Assembly (NCBI GenBank): GCA_944320015.1
Contig: CALUFO010000001.1
Span: 1-64,000, forward strand
Source: an uncultured Barnesiella sp.
Lineage (GTDB): Bacteria; Bacteroidota; Bacteroidia; Bacteroidales; Barnesiellaceae
Direction: 5' to 3'
Length of the DNA: 64,000 nt
Part shown: one piece after another, positions 34,090 through 42,463 of the stretch
Position numbering within the stretch: position 1 is the stretch's first letter
How the letters are laid out: each line of letters opens with the position of its first letter
Notes under the pieces: generated by a model
Seen by the model: the letters and a program-made list of their open reading frames with translations, nothing else
The model's database searches: none
What the model was told of the DNA's origin: nothing
Program-made: the position numbers and the translations under genes

Positions 34090-34293
34090 ATGGGAATATT
34101 TGACAAAAAGAAAGCCGATGATTGCGAAGATTTGGGCGAAGCCTTGGCTCAAACCAATAGCGGACGCAGAGAAGTGGAACTGGTCATCGGGGAAGATGGT
34201 GAATTGGAGGCTATGACTCCCGCCGAAGCTGAGAAAAGCGGGAAAGAAAAAGTGGGGACTACGATAGGAACAAAGCCGTATTATCTCAAATAG
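34090..34293 (+). CDS. 67-aa protein of unknown function, candidate modifier of the conjugation operon
   Basis: 67 aa, acidic, no Cys after residue 12. N-terminal part is polar and probably helical (KKKADDCEDLGEALAQ). A short strand pattern follows (REVELVIGEDGELEAMT), then a Lys/Glu helix, and the tail TTIGTKPYYLK. It sits between the E2- and E1-like genes (30 and 8 nt gaps), where related operons encode their ubiquitin-like protein. It is short for a full beta-grasp fold and does not end in Gly, so processing by the JAMM protease near Gly60 would be needed if it is the modifier. It could instead be an adaptor. Coding status is supported by position, start context and codon use. Confidence 0.65.
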   Translation: MGIFDKKKADDCEDLGEALAQTNSGRREVELVIGEDGELEAMTPAEAEKSGKEKVGTTIGTKPYYLK

Positions 34294-34301
34294 AGGGTAT
34301 T

Positions 34302-35540
34302 ATGGAACCTATTGTTTACCTTTATCAAGACCATTTGCAGGATTTTTGGAATAGCGGACAGGTGCAATGCCTCGGCGCTGCGTTCGAGTGGAAAGGCGAA
34401 TCGGTCTATCATGTATATATCAAATATCCACAGGTAGCCCCCACGGGATATTCTATGCCTTGTGTTTTCAGGGTTGTCGATGCCGGGGAATATGACAATG
34501 CCCGGGATATCGCGCTGTCGGCCTATGGCAGTCTGCCCGAAGAGGCCAAGCGGGTGCCGGTGGTTGTGGTGTGCGTGTGTATAGAAGACGGCAATAAGGT
34601 GAAGTCCCGCGGCTTCATTATCGATAAGGACGAGTCGGTCGAAGCCGTGGTCAAATATGTGCCTCGCAAGAGCGAACTTTATACCCGCAGCAAAGGCTTG
34701 CTCGAAGTGGGCGCGCTGGAATCGAAGAAGGTGCTTATCATAGGGCTCGGCAGCGGGGGCGCTCCCATTGCCGTGGAGTTGGCCAAAGCGGGTGTGGGTC
34801 ATTTTATATTGATCGATTTCGACCGGATAGAGCTGCACAATATCGCCCGTCATATCTGTGGCGTGAACGAGTTGGGACGGCTCAAAGTGAATGCGGTCAA
34901 AGACGCTATCTTATTGAAGAACCCTTATGCGCAGGTAGAAACCTACGACATCGACATCAACAAGCATCTCGATACGTTGGAGAAGTGCATAGCCGAGTCG
35001 GATTTGACGATAGTGGCTACCGATGAGTATGCGAGCCGTTACAACATCAATGCCAAGTTGGTGAAACTCGACAAGGTGGGTTTGTTTGGCCGTGCGGTGA
35101 CTCGTGCCGAAGGGGGCGATATTCTGCGGGTAAGGCCGGGCGGGCCCTGTTATGCCTGTTTGACGGGAAACCCCATTTACCACCAAAACGACGAGATTAC
35201 CGATGTGCGCCGGGCTCGTGAATTGGGTATCATACCGGCCTATGTCTCGGAAGAGGATGCCAATGCGATGGTGCAGGTGGGATTGTCGACCGATATAGAG
35301 CCGATAAACAACATGATGGTGAAACTGGCCTTGAATGAATTGTCGAGGGGCATCGAGTGTGGTATCTCCTCGTTGTTGGAAGAGCTCACTTATGATTACT
35401 ACATTTGGGCCAATCGCCGGGACTTCCAGTTTGCCAACTGGGCTCCGTTCAACAACAACCCCAAGCGTCATCTTACCATACTGCGCTGGTATGGCGTGAA
35501 GTTGAAGAAAGACGCCGAGTGTCTCGAATGTAGAAAATAA
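34302..35540 (+). CDS. E1/ThiF-family activating enzyme with N-terminal extension
   Basis: 412 aa. Residues 1-135 form an alpha/beta extension of unknown fold (VYHVYIKYPQVAPTGYSMP; KRVPVVVVCVCIEDGN). The adenylation domain begins at about 140: glycine loop GLGSGGAP (148-155), ribose-binding Asp172/Asp174 (LIDFDRIELHN), Asn180 and Arg183 (NIARH), Lys195 (LGRLKVNAVK) and Asp241/Arg246 (VATDEYASR). Two Cys pairs, C283/C286 (PCYAC) and C407/C410 (CLEC), probably bind structural zinc. A canonical E1 catalytic Cys is not obvious; C353 is the only other Cys in the C-terminal half apart from C229 within the Rossmann core. It should adenylate a modifier C-terminus for transfer to the E2-like protein. 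Confidence 0.88.
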   Translation: MEPIVYLYQDHLQDFWNSGQVQCLGAAFEWKGESVYHVYIKYPQVAPTGYSMPCVFRVVDAGEYDNARDIALSAYGSLPEEAKRVPVVVVCVCIEDGNKVKSRGFIIDKDESVEAVVKYVPRKSELYTRSKGLLEVGALESKKVLIIGLGSGGAPIAVELAKAGVGHFILIDFDRIELHNIARHICGVNELGRLKVNAVKDAILLKNPYAQVETYDIDINKHLDTLEKCIAESDLTIVATDEYASRYNINAKLVKLDKVGLFGRAVTRAEGGDILRVRPGGPCYACLTGNPIYHQNDEITDVRRARELGIIPAYVSEEDANAMVQVGLSTDIEPINNMMVKLALNELSRGIECGISSLLEELTYDYYIWANRRDFQFANWAPFNNNPKRHLTILRWYGVKLKKDAECLECRK

Positions 35541-35550
35541 CCCTTTCGCT

Positions 35551-35928
35551 ATGGGTTCGCACCGTATCATAACCTTGCGCAATGGCACCCGGGTCGACAT
35601 GTCGACAGGCGAAATCATTTCGCAGGGACGCCCCGATTATATACACCGTCCCCGCCGCTCTTTCTGGCAGCGGCTGTGGGACGGTATCAAATCGGTATTC
35701 AATTTCCTTTGGTCGGTAGTGGCTTTTATTTTATCGGCTTTGGTTTTCATCTGGAAAGCCATAGGCTATATCATTATATTCGGCGGGCTTTTGACCGTAA
35801 TCGTGGTGTTTATCTCGGTGTGGATAAGCGATGGTTTCTTCTCGGCGATACTGGGAGGCGGAGTTGCCGCTTTCGTGTGGCTTATGGCGGTGGGGCTCGC
35901 CAGCAAGATAGGTATGATCGATGATTGA
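35551..35928 (+). CDS. Small two-to-three-helix membrane protein ending the conjugation operon
   Basis: 125 aa. The first 35 residues are polar (HRIITLRNGTRVDMSTGEII), followed by a basic amphipathic stretch (RPRRSFWQRLWDGIKS) and hydrophobic helices at about 50-70, 72-92 and 97-118. No signal peptide, so the N-terminus is probably cytoplasmic. Starts 10 nt after the E1 stop. A membrane anchor or effector for the conjugation machinery is an inference from position only; no family recognised. Confidence 0.75.
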   Translation: MGSHRIITLRNGTRVDMSTGEIISQGRPDYIHRPRRSFWQRLWDGIKSVFNFLWSVVAFILSALVFIWKAIGYIIIFGGLLTVIVVFISVWISDGFFSAILGGGVAAFVWLMAVGLASKIGMIDD

Positions 35929-36010
35929 GAAGAGTGGTAGGAGATAGGGCAAAAGGCAAGTATTCTTGCATGATAGCGGGTGTGAGTTTGGTGCGATTTC
36001 CCCTCTTTGG

Positions 36011-36088
36011 AATAAGATACGGCGTGGCATAGGACAAATCGAAAACTTTGTTTTCATTTGTCTCTGCGCTCACCTTTCATTATCTTTG
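36011..36088 (+). repeat. Promoter-bearing dispersed repeat, copy 2
   Basis: Same order of blocks as 24207-24287 in reverse: a TGGCATAGG block, AAAACTTTGTTTTCATTTG, CTGCGCTCACC, TATCTTTG. Oriented towards rluA. Confidence 0.7.
36057..36088 (+). promoter_or_regulatory. Promoter of the rluA-family gene
   Basis: TTTG (36057-36060), 20-nt spacer, TATCTTTG (36081-36088), 19 nt before the start codon. Confidence 0.75.
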
Positions 36089-36107
36089 CCCGCAAAATAA
36101 AATTATT

Positions 36108-37049
36108 ATGCGTCAATCTTCCGATAAAAGGCCTCTCCGCAGGTTTTCCGACAAAGATATTAAACGTTTCAAAGTCGAACGTGCCGATACGTTGCTGAAC
36201 TATTTGTTGACTTTGTTCGGCGACAAGAGCCGCACGACGGTCAAGTCGTATCTGGCTCATAGGCAAGTGGCAGTCAACGGTATGCCCATGACTCAGTTCG
36301 ACACGATGCTGCATGTCGGCGACGAGTTGGCAATCAATTTCAAGGCCGGGTTCAGTGTGTTCAAGCACAATCGCCTGCGGCTGGTCTATGAAGACGAGTA
36401 TATCCTTGTAGTCGACAAGGGGTATGGCCTGCTCTCGATGTCGACCGAGCGTATCAAGACCGGTACGGCTTACAGTATCTTGAGCGATTATGTGAAGTCG
36501 CAGAATCCCGGGAACAAATTGTTTATCGTGCATCGGCTCGACCGCGACACCTCGGGTTTGATGATGTTCGCCAAAAGCAAAGGCATACAGGAGCAGATGC
36601 AACACAACTGGCACAATATCGTTCTCGAGCGCAAATATGTAGCTGTGGTCGAGGGTGTTATGGAACAACCCGAGGGCGTGGTGCGCTCCTATCTGGCCGA
36701 GAACTCGGCTTATCAAGTCTATTCGACCGATAATCCCGAGGAGGGGCAATTGGCGATTACACGCTATAAAGTGTTGGGTGGCAACAGCAAGTTCTCGTTG
36801 GTGGAACTCGATTTGGAGACCGGCCGTAAAAACCAGATACGGGTACACATGCACGATTTGGGGCATAGTATCGCAGGCGACCGCAAGTATGGCGCGCACG
36901 GCAGCCCGTTGGGACGGGTGGCCCTGCATGCCTGTAAGTTGCGCTTCGCTCACCCCATTACCCACAAGGAGATGAATTTCGAGACACCCGTGCCGCCTCG
37001 TTTCCTCTCGATTACGTCGGGAGCGAAAGGCTCGGTTGCCGATAAATGA
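36108..37049 (+). CDS. RluA-family pseudouridine synthase
   Basis: 313 aa from the ATG at 36108 (MRQSSDKRPLRRF); an upstream frame start at 36048 would place the promoter inside the gene. N-terminal S4-like RNA-binding domain (about 25-85, TTVKSYLAHRQVAVNGMPMTQ). The catalytic domain has the conserved Asp in VHRLDRDTSGLMMFAKS, and ETGRKNQIRVHMHDLGHSIAGDRKYG. Makes pseudouridine in 23S rRNA or tRNA; the exact site cannot be given from sequence (RluC/RluD-like). Confidence 0.93.
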   Translation: MRQSSDKRPLRRFSDKDIKRFKVERADTLLNYLLTLFGDKSRTTVKSYLAHRQVAVNGMPMTQFDTMLHVGDELAINFKAGFSVFKHNRLRLVYEDEYILVVDKGYGLLSMSTERIKTGTAYSILSDYVKSQNPGNKLFIVHRLDRDTSGLMMFAKSKGIQEQMQHNWHNIVLERKYVAVVEGVMEQPEGVVRSYLAENSAYQVYSTDNPEEGQLAITRYKVLGGNSKFSLVELDLETGRKNQIRVHMHDLGHSIAGDRKYGAHGSPLGRVALHACKLRFAHPITHKEMNFETPVPPRFLSITSGAKGSVADK

Positions 37050-37088
37050 TAGAACTTGTTCGCCCTCATGGAAAAATTGGGGAGCGGG

Positions 37089-37119
37089 TTGGCGTTTAAA
37101 CAGTTTCTTTGTAACTTTG
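37089..37119 (+). promoter_or_regulatory. Promoter of pheT
   Basis: TTG (37089-37091), 20-nt spacer, TAACTTTG (37112-37119), about 77 nt before the start. Confidence 0.6.
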
Positions 37120-37195
37120 GCAAAATTTTTCGGGAAAAGTCTTGCCGACGGATATTCCCGGTTTTTGTTTGAAAGGACAATAAAATTAGTTCAAT

Positions 37196-39655
37196 ATGAA
37201 TATTTCGTATAATTGGCTGAAAGATTATGTAGATTTCGACCTCTCTCCCGAGGAGCTTTCGGCCGCTCTTACCTCTATCGGTTTGGAGACCGGGGGTATA
37301 GAAGAAGTGCAAACCATAAAAGGAGGCCTCGAAGGCTTGGTTATCGGTAAAGTCCTTACTTGTGTCGATCACCCCAACTCCGATCACCTGCATATCACCA
37401 CCGTCGATTTAGGCGAGGCCGAGCCCGCCCAAATCGTGTGCGGCGCGGCCAATGTCGCCGCCGGGCAGTATGTGGTAGTGGCCACGCTGGGCACGGTGCT
37501 GTATAGCGGCGACGAGAGTTTTACGATAAAGAAATCGAAAATTCGCGGTGTGGAATCTTTCGGTATGATTTGTGCCGAGGACGAAATAGGCATCGGGACT
37601 TCGCACGATGGTATCATTGTGCTGCCTGAGCCGGTGAAACCCGGCACGCCTGCCAAAGAGTATTACAATATCAAGAGCGATTATGTGCTCGAAGTGGATA
37701 TTACCCCCAACCGTATCGACGCCGCTTCGCATTATGGCGTGGCTCGTGATTTGGCCGCTTATTTATCCCGGCATGGGAAAGAGGGCGGGCTGCACCGCCC
37801 GTCGGTCGAGGCCTTTGCTGTCGATAGAGCCGAGGGTGGCATCCCTGTCGAGGTGGAGAACCACGAGGCTTGTATCCGGTATAGCGGCGTGACGGTGCGC
37901 AATGTGAAAGTGGCCGAGAGTCCCGATTGGCTGAAACAACGCCTGTCGTCCATTGGGTTGCGTCCTATCAACAACATCGTCGATATAACCAATTACTTGC
38001 TCCATGCGACAGGACAGCCGCTCCACTGCTTCGACCTCAATCGTATCGAGGGAGGGAAAGTGATTGTGAAACCGGCCGTCGAAGGAGCGAAATTCGTTAC
38101 TCTCGACGAGGTAGAGCGCACGCTCACGGCTCGTGACCTGATGATTTGCAACGAAAAAGAGCCGATGTGTATCGCCGGAGTGTTCGGCGGATTGAAGTCG
38201 GGGGTTACCGACGAGACGACCGATATTTTCCTTGAATCGGCTTGTTTCAATCCCACATGGGTGCGCAAGACGGCTCGTCGGCAGGGATTGAATACCGACT
38301 CTTCGTTCCGCTTCGAGCGGGGTGTCGATCCCAATGACACGCTCTATACGTTGAAACGTGCCGCCTTGCTCGTGAAAGAGTTGGCCGGCGGTGAGATTTG
38401 CGGCGACATTGTCGATATTTATCCTTCGCCCGTGGCGCCTTTCCCCGTGTCGCTGACCTATGAAAAAATCGATACGCTCATTGGCAAGCATATTCCTGCC
38501 GAGACGGTGAAAAGCATCTTGCGCAGCCTCGAAATCGAAATTGTCGACGAGACCGACAAGGAACTCTCTTTGCGGGTGCCCACCTATCGGGTCGACGTGC
38601 AACGCGACGTCGATGTCATTGAGGATTTACTCCGTATTTATGGATATAACCATGTCGAAATATCCGATCGTGTCCATTCGAGTCTCTCGTACAAAACGCC
38701 AGTCGACCAAAGTCACCAGCTTTTGAACTTGGTGTCGGAGCAACTTACCGGTTGTGGATTCAACGAAATCATGAACAACTCGCTCACTTGTGGCGCCTAC
38801 TACGACGACTTGCAATGCTGGCCTCGGGCTCATTGTGTGACTTTGCTCAATCCGTTGAGCAACGATTTGAATGTGATGCGGCAAACCCTTTTGTTCGGCG
38901 GTTTGGAAAGTATATCGCATAACATCAACCGGCGTCGGGCCAACCTGAGGTTCTACGAAAACGGCAACTGCTACTATTTCAATCCCGAAGCGCATAACGA
39001 CGAAAAAATATTGTCGGGTTACTCCGAAGAGAAACATTTTGCCTTGTGGCTCACCGGTAATCGGGTGGAAGGCAGTTGGGCTCACGCCGATGAGAAGTCG
39101 ACCGTTTACGAAATGAAAGCCTATGTGGAGAATATTTTCGCCCGGTTGGGAATTGCCGGCGATATTGTGTCGACACAAACCAGCGACGAAATCTATTCGG
39201 TAGCGCTCACATACAGCAACCGGGGCGGAAAACTGCTCGGGAAAATGGGACTTGTCTCGCATAAGATACTCAAACGCTTCGATATCGATGCCGAAGTCGC
39301 TTTTGCCGAATTGAATTGGGAAGCCTTGATGAAGATGGCCGCTAAACATAGTGTCTTGTTCAGTGACCTGCCCAAATTCCAAGCGGTGAAACGCGATTTG
39401 GCTCTGCTTGTCGACAAAGCGGTGGCGTTTGCCGACATTGAAAAGATTGCCCGGGAGAGCGAGCGCAAATTGCTCAAAGAGGTTTATCTCTTCGATGTCT
39501 ACGAAGGCAAGAATCTCCCCGAAGGTAAGAAGTCATACGCCGTTTCGTTTATTCTCCAAGATGAGAACAAGACGCTTAACGACAAGCAAATCGATGCGAT
39601 TATGAATAAGATTATCTCCAATTTGCAACAAAAATTGGAGGCTCAGTTGAGATGA
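37196..39655 (+). CDS. pheT: Phenylalanine-tRNA ligase beta subunit
   Basis: 819 aa, normal length. Domains in order: N-terminal core with the EMAP/tRNA-binding OB region (about 40-155, GLVIGKVLTCVDHPNSDHLHITTVDLG in parts), B3/B4 editing domain (about 210-390), B5 (about 405-480), the synthetase-like core (about 490-690), and the C-terminal ferredoxin-fold anticodon-binding domain (about 725-818, FSDLPKFQAVKRDLALLVD). Pairs with PheS, which is not in this window. Confidence 0.97.
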   Translation: MNISYNWLKDYVDFDLSPEELSAALTSIGLETGGIEEVQTIKGGLEGLVIGKVLTCVDHPNSDHLHITTVDLGEAEPAQIVCGAANVAAGQYVVVATLGTVLYSGDESFTIKKSKIRGVESFGMICAEDEIGIGTSHDGIIVLPEPVKPGTPAKEYYNIKSDYVLEVDITPNRIDAASHYGVARDLAAYLSRHGKEGGLHRPSVEAFAVDRAEGGIPVEVENHEACIRYSGVTVRNVKVAESPDWLKQRLSSIGLRPINNIVDITNYLLHATGQPLHCFDLNRIEGGKVIVKPAVEGAKFVTLDEVERTLTARDLMICNEKEPMCIAGVFGGLKSGVTDETTDIFLESACFNPTWVRKTARRQGLNTDSSFRFERGVDPNDTLYTLKRAALLVKELAGGEICGDIVDIYPSPVAPFPVSLTYEKIDTLIGKHIPAETVKSILRSLEIEIVDETDKELSLRVPTYRVDVQRDVDVIEDLLRIYGYNHVEISDRVHSSLSYKTPVDQSHQLLNLVSEQLTGCGFNEIMNNSLTCGAYYDDLQCWPRAHCVTLLNPLSNDLNVMRQTLLFGGLESISHNINRRRANLRFYENGNCYYFNPEAHNDEKILSGYSEEKHFALWLTGNRVEGSWAHADEKSTVYEMKAYVENIFARLGIAGDIVSTQTSDEIYSVALTYSNRGGKLLGKMGLVSHKILKRFDIDAEVAFAELNWEALMKMAAKHSVLFSDLPKFQAVKRDLALLVDKAVAFADIEKIARESERKLLKEVYLFDVYEGKNLPEGKKSYAVSFILQDENKTLNDKQIDAIMNKIISNLQQKLEAQLR

Positions 39656-39690
39656 TTCAATAATAATAAAATAGTAAAAGATAATATCCT

Positions 39691-40422
39691 ATGGGAAGAG
39701 CTTTTGAATATCGTAAAGCCAGAAAATTGAAACGTTGGGGCAATATGGCTCGGACGTTCACGAAGATTGGGAAAGAAATCTCTATCGCTGTGAAAGCCGG
39801 CGGTCCCGATCCCGACGCCAACCCTCGTCTGCGTGTGTTGATACAAAACGCCAAAGCGGCGAACATGCCGAAAGAAAATGTGGAACGAGCCATCAAAAAG
39901 GCTTCTTCGAAAGATGCCGGCGATTATAAAGAGGTGGTTTATGAGGGATATGGGCCTTTTGGTATCGCTATCGTGGTAGAGACGGCTACCGACAACACCA
40001 CCCGCACTGTCGCCAATGTGCGCAGTTATTTCAACAAGGCGGGCGGTTCGCTGGGAACTACCGGCAGCCTTTCGTTCTTGTTTGACCACAAGTGTGTGTT
40101 CCATATCAAACCCAAAGAGGGCGTGTCGCTCGAAGACCTCGAACTCGAAATGATCGACTATGGTGTCGACGAGGTGGAGGCCGACGAAGAAGAAATCGTA
40201 CTCTATGGCGAGTTCTCGGAGAATAACAACATTCAACATCACCTCGAAGAAGCCGGCTATGAAATCATCAGTGCCGAGTTTGAGCGCATTCCCAACGATG
40301 TGAAAGAGGTTACTCCCGAGCAACGTGCCTCGATTGAAAAGTTGATCGAACGTTTCGAGGAAGACGAAGATGTGCAAAATGTCTTCCACAATATGAAAGA
40401 TGACGAAGAAGACGAGGAATAA
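39691..40422 (+). CDS. YebC/TACO1-family protein
   Basis: 243 aa. Matches the family from the first residue: GRAFEYRKARKLKRWGNMARTFTKIGKEI, NPRLRVLIQNAKAANMPKENVERAIKKA, YEGYGPFGIAIVVE, and FNKAGGSLGTTGSLSFLF in parts. Members act as transcription regulators or as ribosome-associated factors that aid translation of difficult motifs. Follows pheT by 35 nt and probably shares its transcript. An acidic C-terminal tail is present. Confidence 0.93.
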   Translation: MGRAFEYRKARKLKRWGNMARTFTKIGKEISIAVKAGGPDPDANPRLRVLIQNAKAANMPKENVERAIKKASSKDAGDYKEVVYEGYGPFGIAIVVETATDNTTRTVANVRSYFNKAGGSLGTTGSLSFLFDHKCVFHIKPKEGVSLEDLELEMIDYGVDEVEADEEEIVLYGEFSENNNIQHHLEEAGYEIISAEFERIPNDVKEVTPEQRASIEKLIERFEEDEDVQNVFHNMKDDEEDEE

Positions 40423-40474
40423 AACTCTCTTTTGGGAGCTGATTCGAGAAGACCAGCGTCAATGATAACACTAA

Positions 40475-40512
40475 ACGAGCCATACTCTTTCCGGGAGGGA
40501 ATATGGCTCGTT
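40475..40512 (+). terminator. Strong hairpin after yebC
   Basis: ACGAGCCATA ... ATATGGCTCGT inverted repeat with complementary inner arms (TTCC/GGGAA), but without a clear T-run. The rest of 40513-40689 holds no gene or motif that I can support. Confidence 0.5.
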
Positions 40513-40689
40513 GGCGTTTGAAAAGGATTTTATTTTGTAGAGGATTTTGAATTATACCGATATGACGTTATTGATTCCGGTGGAATTAGTCCCGTGGACT
40601 GGTTTTATTATTGCTTTGATAATATCGTTAGCCTTATCTGTGTTGATGAGAAAAACAAGGCTCGGGAGATATTTATTAGGATAAAATTT

Positions 40690-41712
40690 TTATTCCACGA
40701 AGATGGCGAACTCTTTCCAATAAAGGTCGATGCTGTAACTGTCTTTGGCTCGTTTCGACGGGACGAATACCCGGCAGGACGTGCGGCTTACGCCACGAAA
40801 AGAGTTCTCCTCCAATAGCGGTGGATTGCTGCTTTTGCAGTGTATCTCGACCAGATTCTCGCACCCGTCGAAGGCATAGTTTTTGACAGCCGTGAGTTTG
40901 CTGTGGAGTGTAATTGTGGCGAGTTTGGTACAGCCGGCGAATGTGTGGTAATTGATTTCGGTAAGGCTGGTCGGCCACGATATTTGGGTCAGGTTCACGC
41001 AGTCTTGAAAAGCTCCGGGGTAGACCGTTTGGACGGACGAGGGTATCTCTATTTCCCGCAATTGTCGGCACCCCGAGAAAGCATAGCTTCCTATTTCGCT
41101 GATGCTTCGTGGAATATCTATTTCGGCGAGGCTTATACAGTTGGAGAAGGCGTAGTCGGCGATGCTGTCGAGCCCCGACGGTATGTTTATGGAGAGCAGT
41201 TCCCAACAGCCGGCGAAAGCATATTTCCCGAGATAGGACAGGGAGCCGGGCAGTTCGATTCCGTATAGATCTTTGCAGCCGGCAAACGCATATTTTTCGA
41301 TGGCTTTGAGTTGCCGGGGGAGTTGTACGGTTTGTAGTTCCTCACACCACCGGAAGGCCGATGAGCCGATTGTTTTTAGCGAAGAGGGCAAGACGACCTC
41401 TTCCAGATTCTCGTGACTCGAGAAGGAACTTTCGGGTAGAAAATCGTCGGGTAGCTCTACGGCTTCTAAGTTTAAATAACTAAGCTCGGGCATTTGGCGA
41501 ATGTAGAGCAGGTCGTCGCGGTTCAACCGCCCGGTTAAGGTTAGTTCGGTGACATGGGCGCGCTGGTTGGGCATGATGACTTCGGAGAGTGTGCCCGGCT
41601 CGTCGATCGAGATGATAGAGCCGTTGAGAAGTTCTTCCGCATCGCGCTCACAGGAGATGAAACCCATGCCCAGCATGAGTATGGCGACGATATGTGCAGG
41701 GTTGTATCGCAT
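40690..41712 (-). CDS. BspA-like leucine-rich-repeat surface lipoprotein
   Basis: 340 aa. Lipobox FISC (Cys21). After an N-terminal region of about 90 residues come eight or so LRR_5 (Treponema pallidum/BspA type) repeats of about 23 residues, each with a core such as IGSSAFRWCEELQTVQLP or LGKYAFAGCWELLSINIP. Such proteins bind host or bacterial surface partners; the ligand is unknown. Ends with a short C-terminal domain (CRVFVPSKRAKDSYS). It stands alone on the minus strand. Confidence 0.88.
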   Translation of the reverse strand: MRYNPAHIVAILMLGMGFISCERDAEELLNGSIISIDEPGTLSEVIMPNQRAHVTELTLTGRLNRDDLLYIRQMPELSYLNLEAVELPDDFLPESSFSSHENLEEVVLPSSLKTIGSSAFRWCEELQTVQLPRQLKAIEKYAFAGCKDLYGIELPGSLSYLGKYAFAGCWELLSINIPSGLDSIADYAFSNCISLAEIDIPRSISEIGSYAFSGCRQLREIEIPSSVQTVYPGAFQDCVNLTQISWPTSLTEINYHTFAGCTKLATITLHSKLTAVKNYAFDGCENLVEIHCKSSNPPLLEENSFRGVSRTSCRVFVPSKRAKDSYSIDLYWKEFAIFVE

Positions 41713-41733
41713 GGTCGCAGGGGAGAGACGGGT

Positions 41734-42201
41734 TTATATTTCGTTGTCGTCGCAGTCGTCGTCTTCGCCTTCTTGGCCTTGCAGCTCGCACATCTCTCGG
41801 TATTCGTTCCACTCGGGGTCTTTCTCGGTGTAGATAGTCAGGGGAAGGGTCTCGAACGGGGCGAGAGCCTCGTTGAGCGTGCGTCCGAAAGCAGGAATGT
41901 TGCGTGTGTAGAATATCCAAGTGCGTTCGCCGTCGCCGGTATAGATGCCGGTAAAGATAGCCAGTTTGTCTTTTTCCATGGCTCGTTTCAATGCGGTTTG
42001 AGCCGCTTCCATCAGTTTTCCGGTGTCCTCGTCGGGCATACCTTTGCTATCGGCCTCGTATTTCCATGTGATTTCGACTCGTTCTTTGAATTTTCCCGAT
42101 TGAATGAACGGCTCTATCTCGGTACGTCCCGAAACGATAATCATGTGGTCGCTCTCTTCGGCTTCGGCAACAGCCGAGAACCATACGTCTCCTAATTTCA
42201 T
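41734..42201 (-). CDS. DUF695 family protein
   Basis: 155 aa, cytosolic, acidic C-terminus (GQEGEDDDCDDNE). The N-terminal half, MKLGDVWFSAVAEAEESDHM then VSGRTEIEPFIQSGKFKERVEITWKY, and the C-terminal block RTWIFYTRNIPAFGRTLNEAL fit the DUF695 fold. Function unknown. Located 21 nt upstream of the LRR lipoprotein gene in the same direction; a functional link is not evident. Confidence 0.72.
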   Translation of the reverse strand: MKLGDVWFSAVAEAEESDHMIIVSGRTEIEPFIQSGKFKERVEITWKYEADSKGMPDEDTGKLMEAAQTALKRAMEKDKLAIFTGIYTGDGERTWIFYTRNIPAFGRTLNEALAPFETLPLTIYTEKDPEWNEYREMCELQGQEGEDDDCDDNEI

Positions 42202-42289
42202 ATGCTGGAATTTTGTGTGTTGTTTTGTACAAAAATAATTATAAAAGTGAGAATGAAGAAATTTAATCTCTATTTGTGGCTGAGTGAAA

Positions 42290-42363
42290 CCGTATATTTG
42301 CTCTTGGGGTCGAAACTAATGAATCTTTTCATTTGTCTCTGTTCGTAGCATTTAATATCTTTG
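42290..42363 (+). repeat. Promoter-bearing dispersed repeat, copy 3 (diverged), with promoter
   Basis: TTTTCATTTGTCTCTG block as in copy 2, then a diverged spacer and TATCTTTG (42356-42363). TTTG at 42332-42335 gives a 20-nt spacer. Points into the SGNH lipoprotein gene. Confidence 0.6.
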
Positions 42364-42463
42364 CAAGAGATAGGAGGCCGTCAGGCAAAAATCAAGCGGG
42401 TTTGGTTCGCTGCTTTCGACGTCCACCGTCTATTGTTGAATATAACTTTATATTGTCGCTCTT

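Noticed and set aside
40594-40818. Small frame running into the antisense of the LRR gene
   Set aside because: Overlaps the 3' end of a well-supported gene and has no motif.
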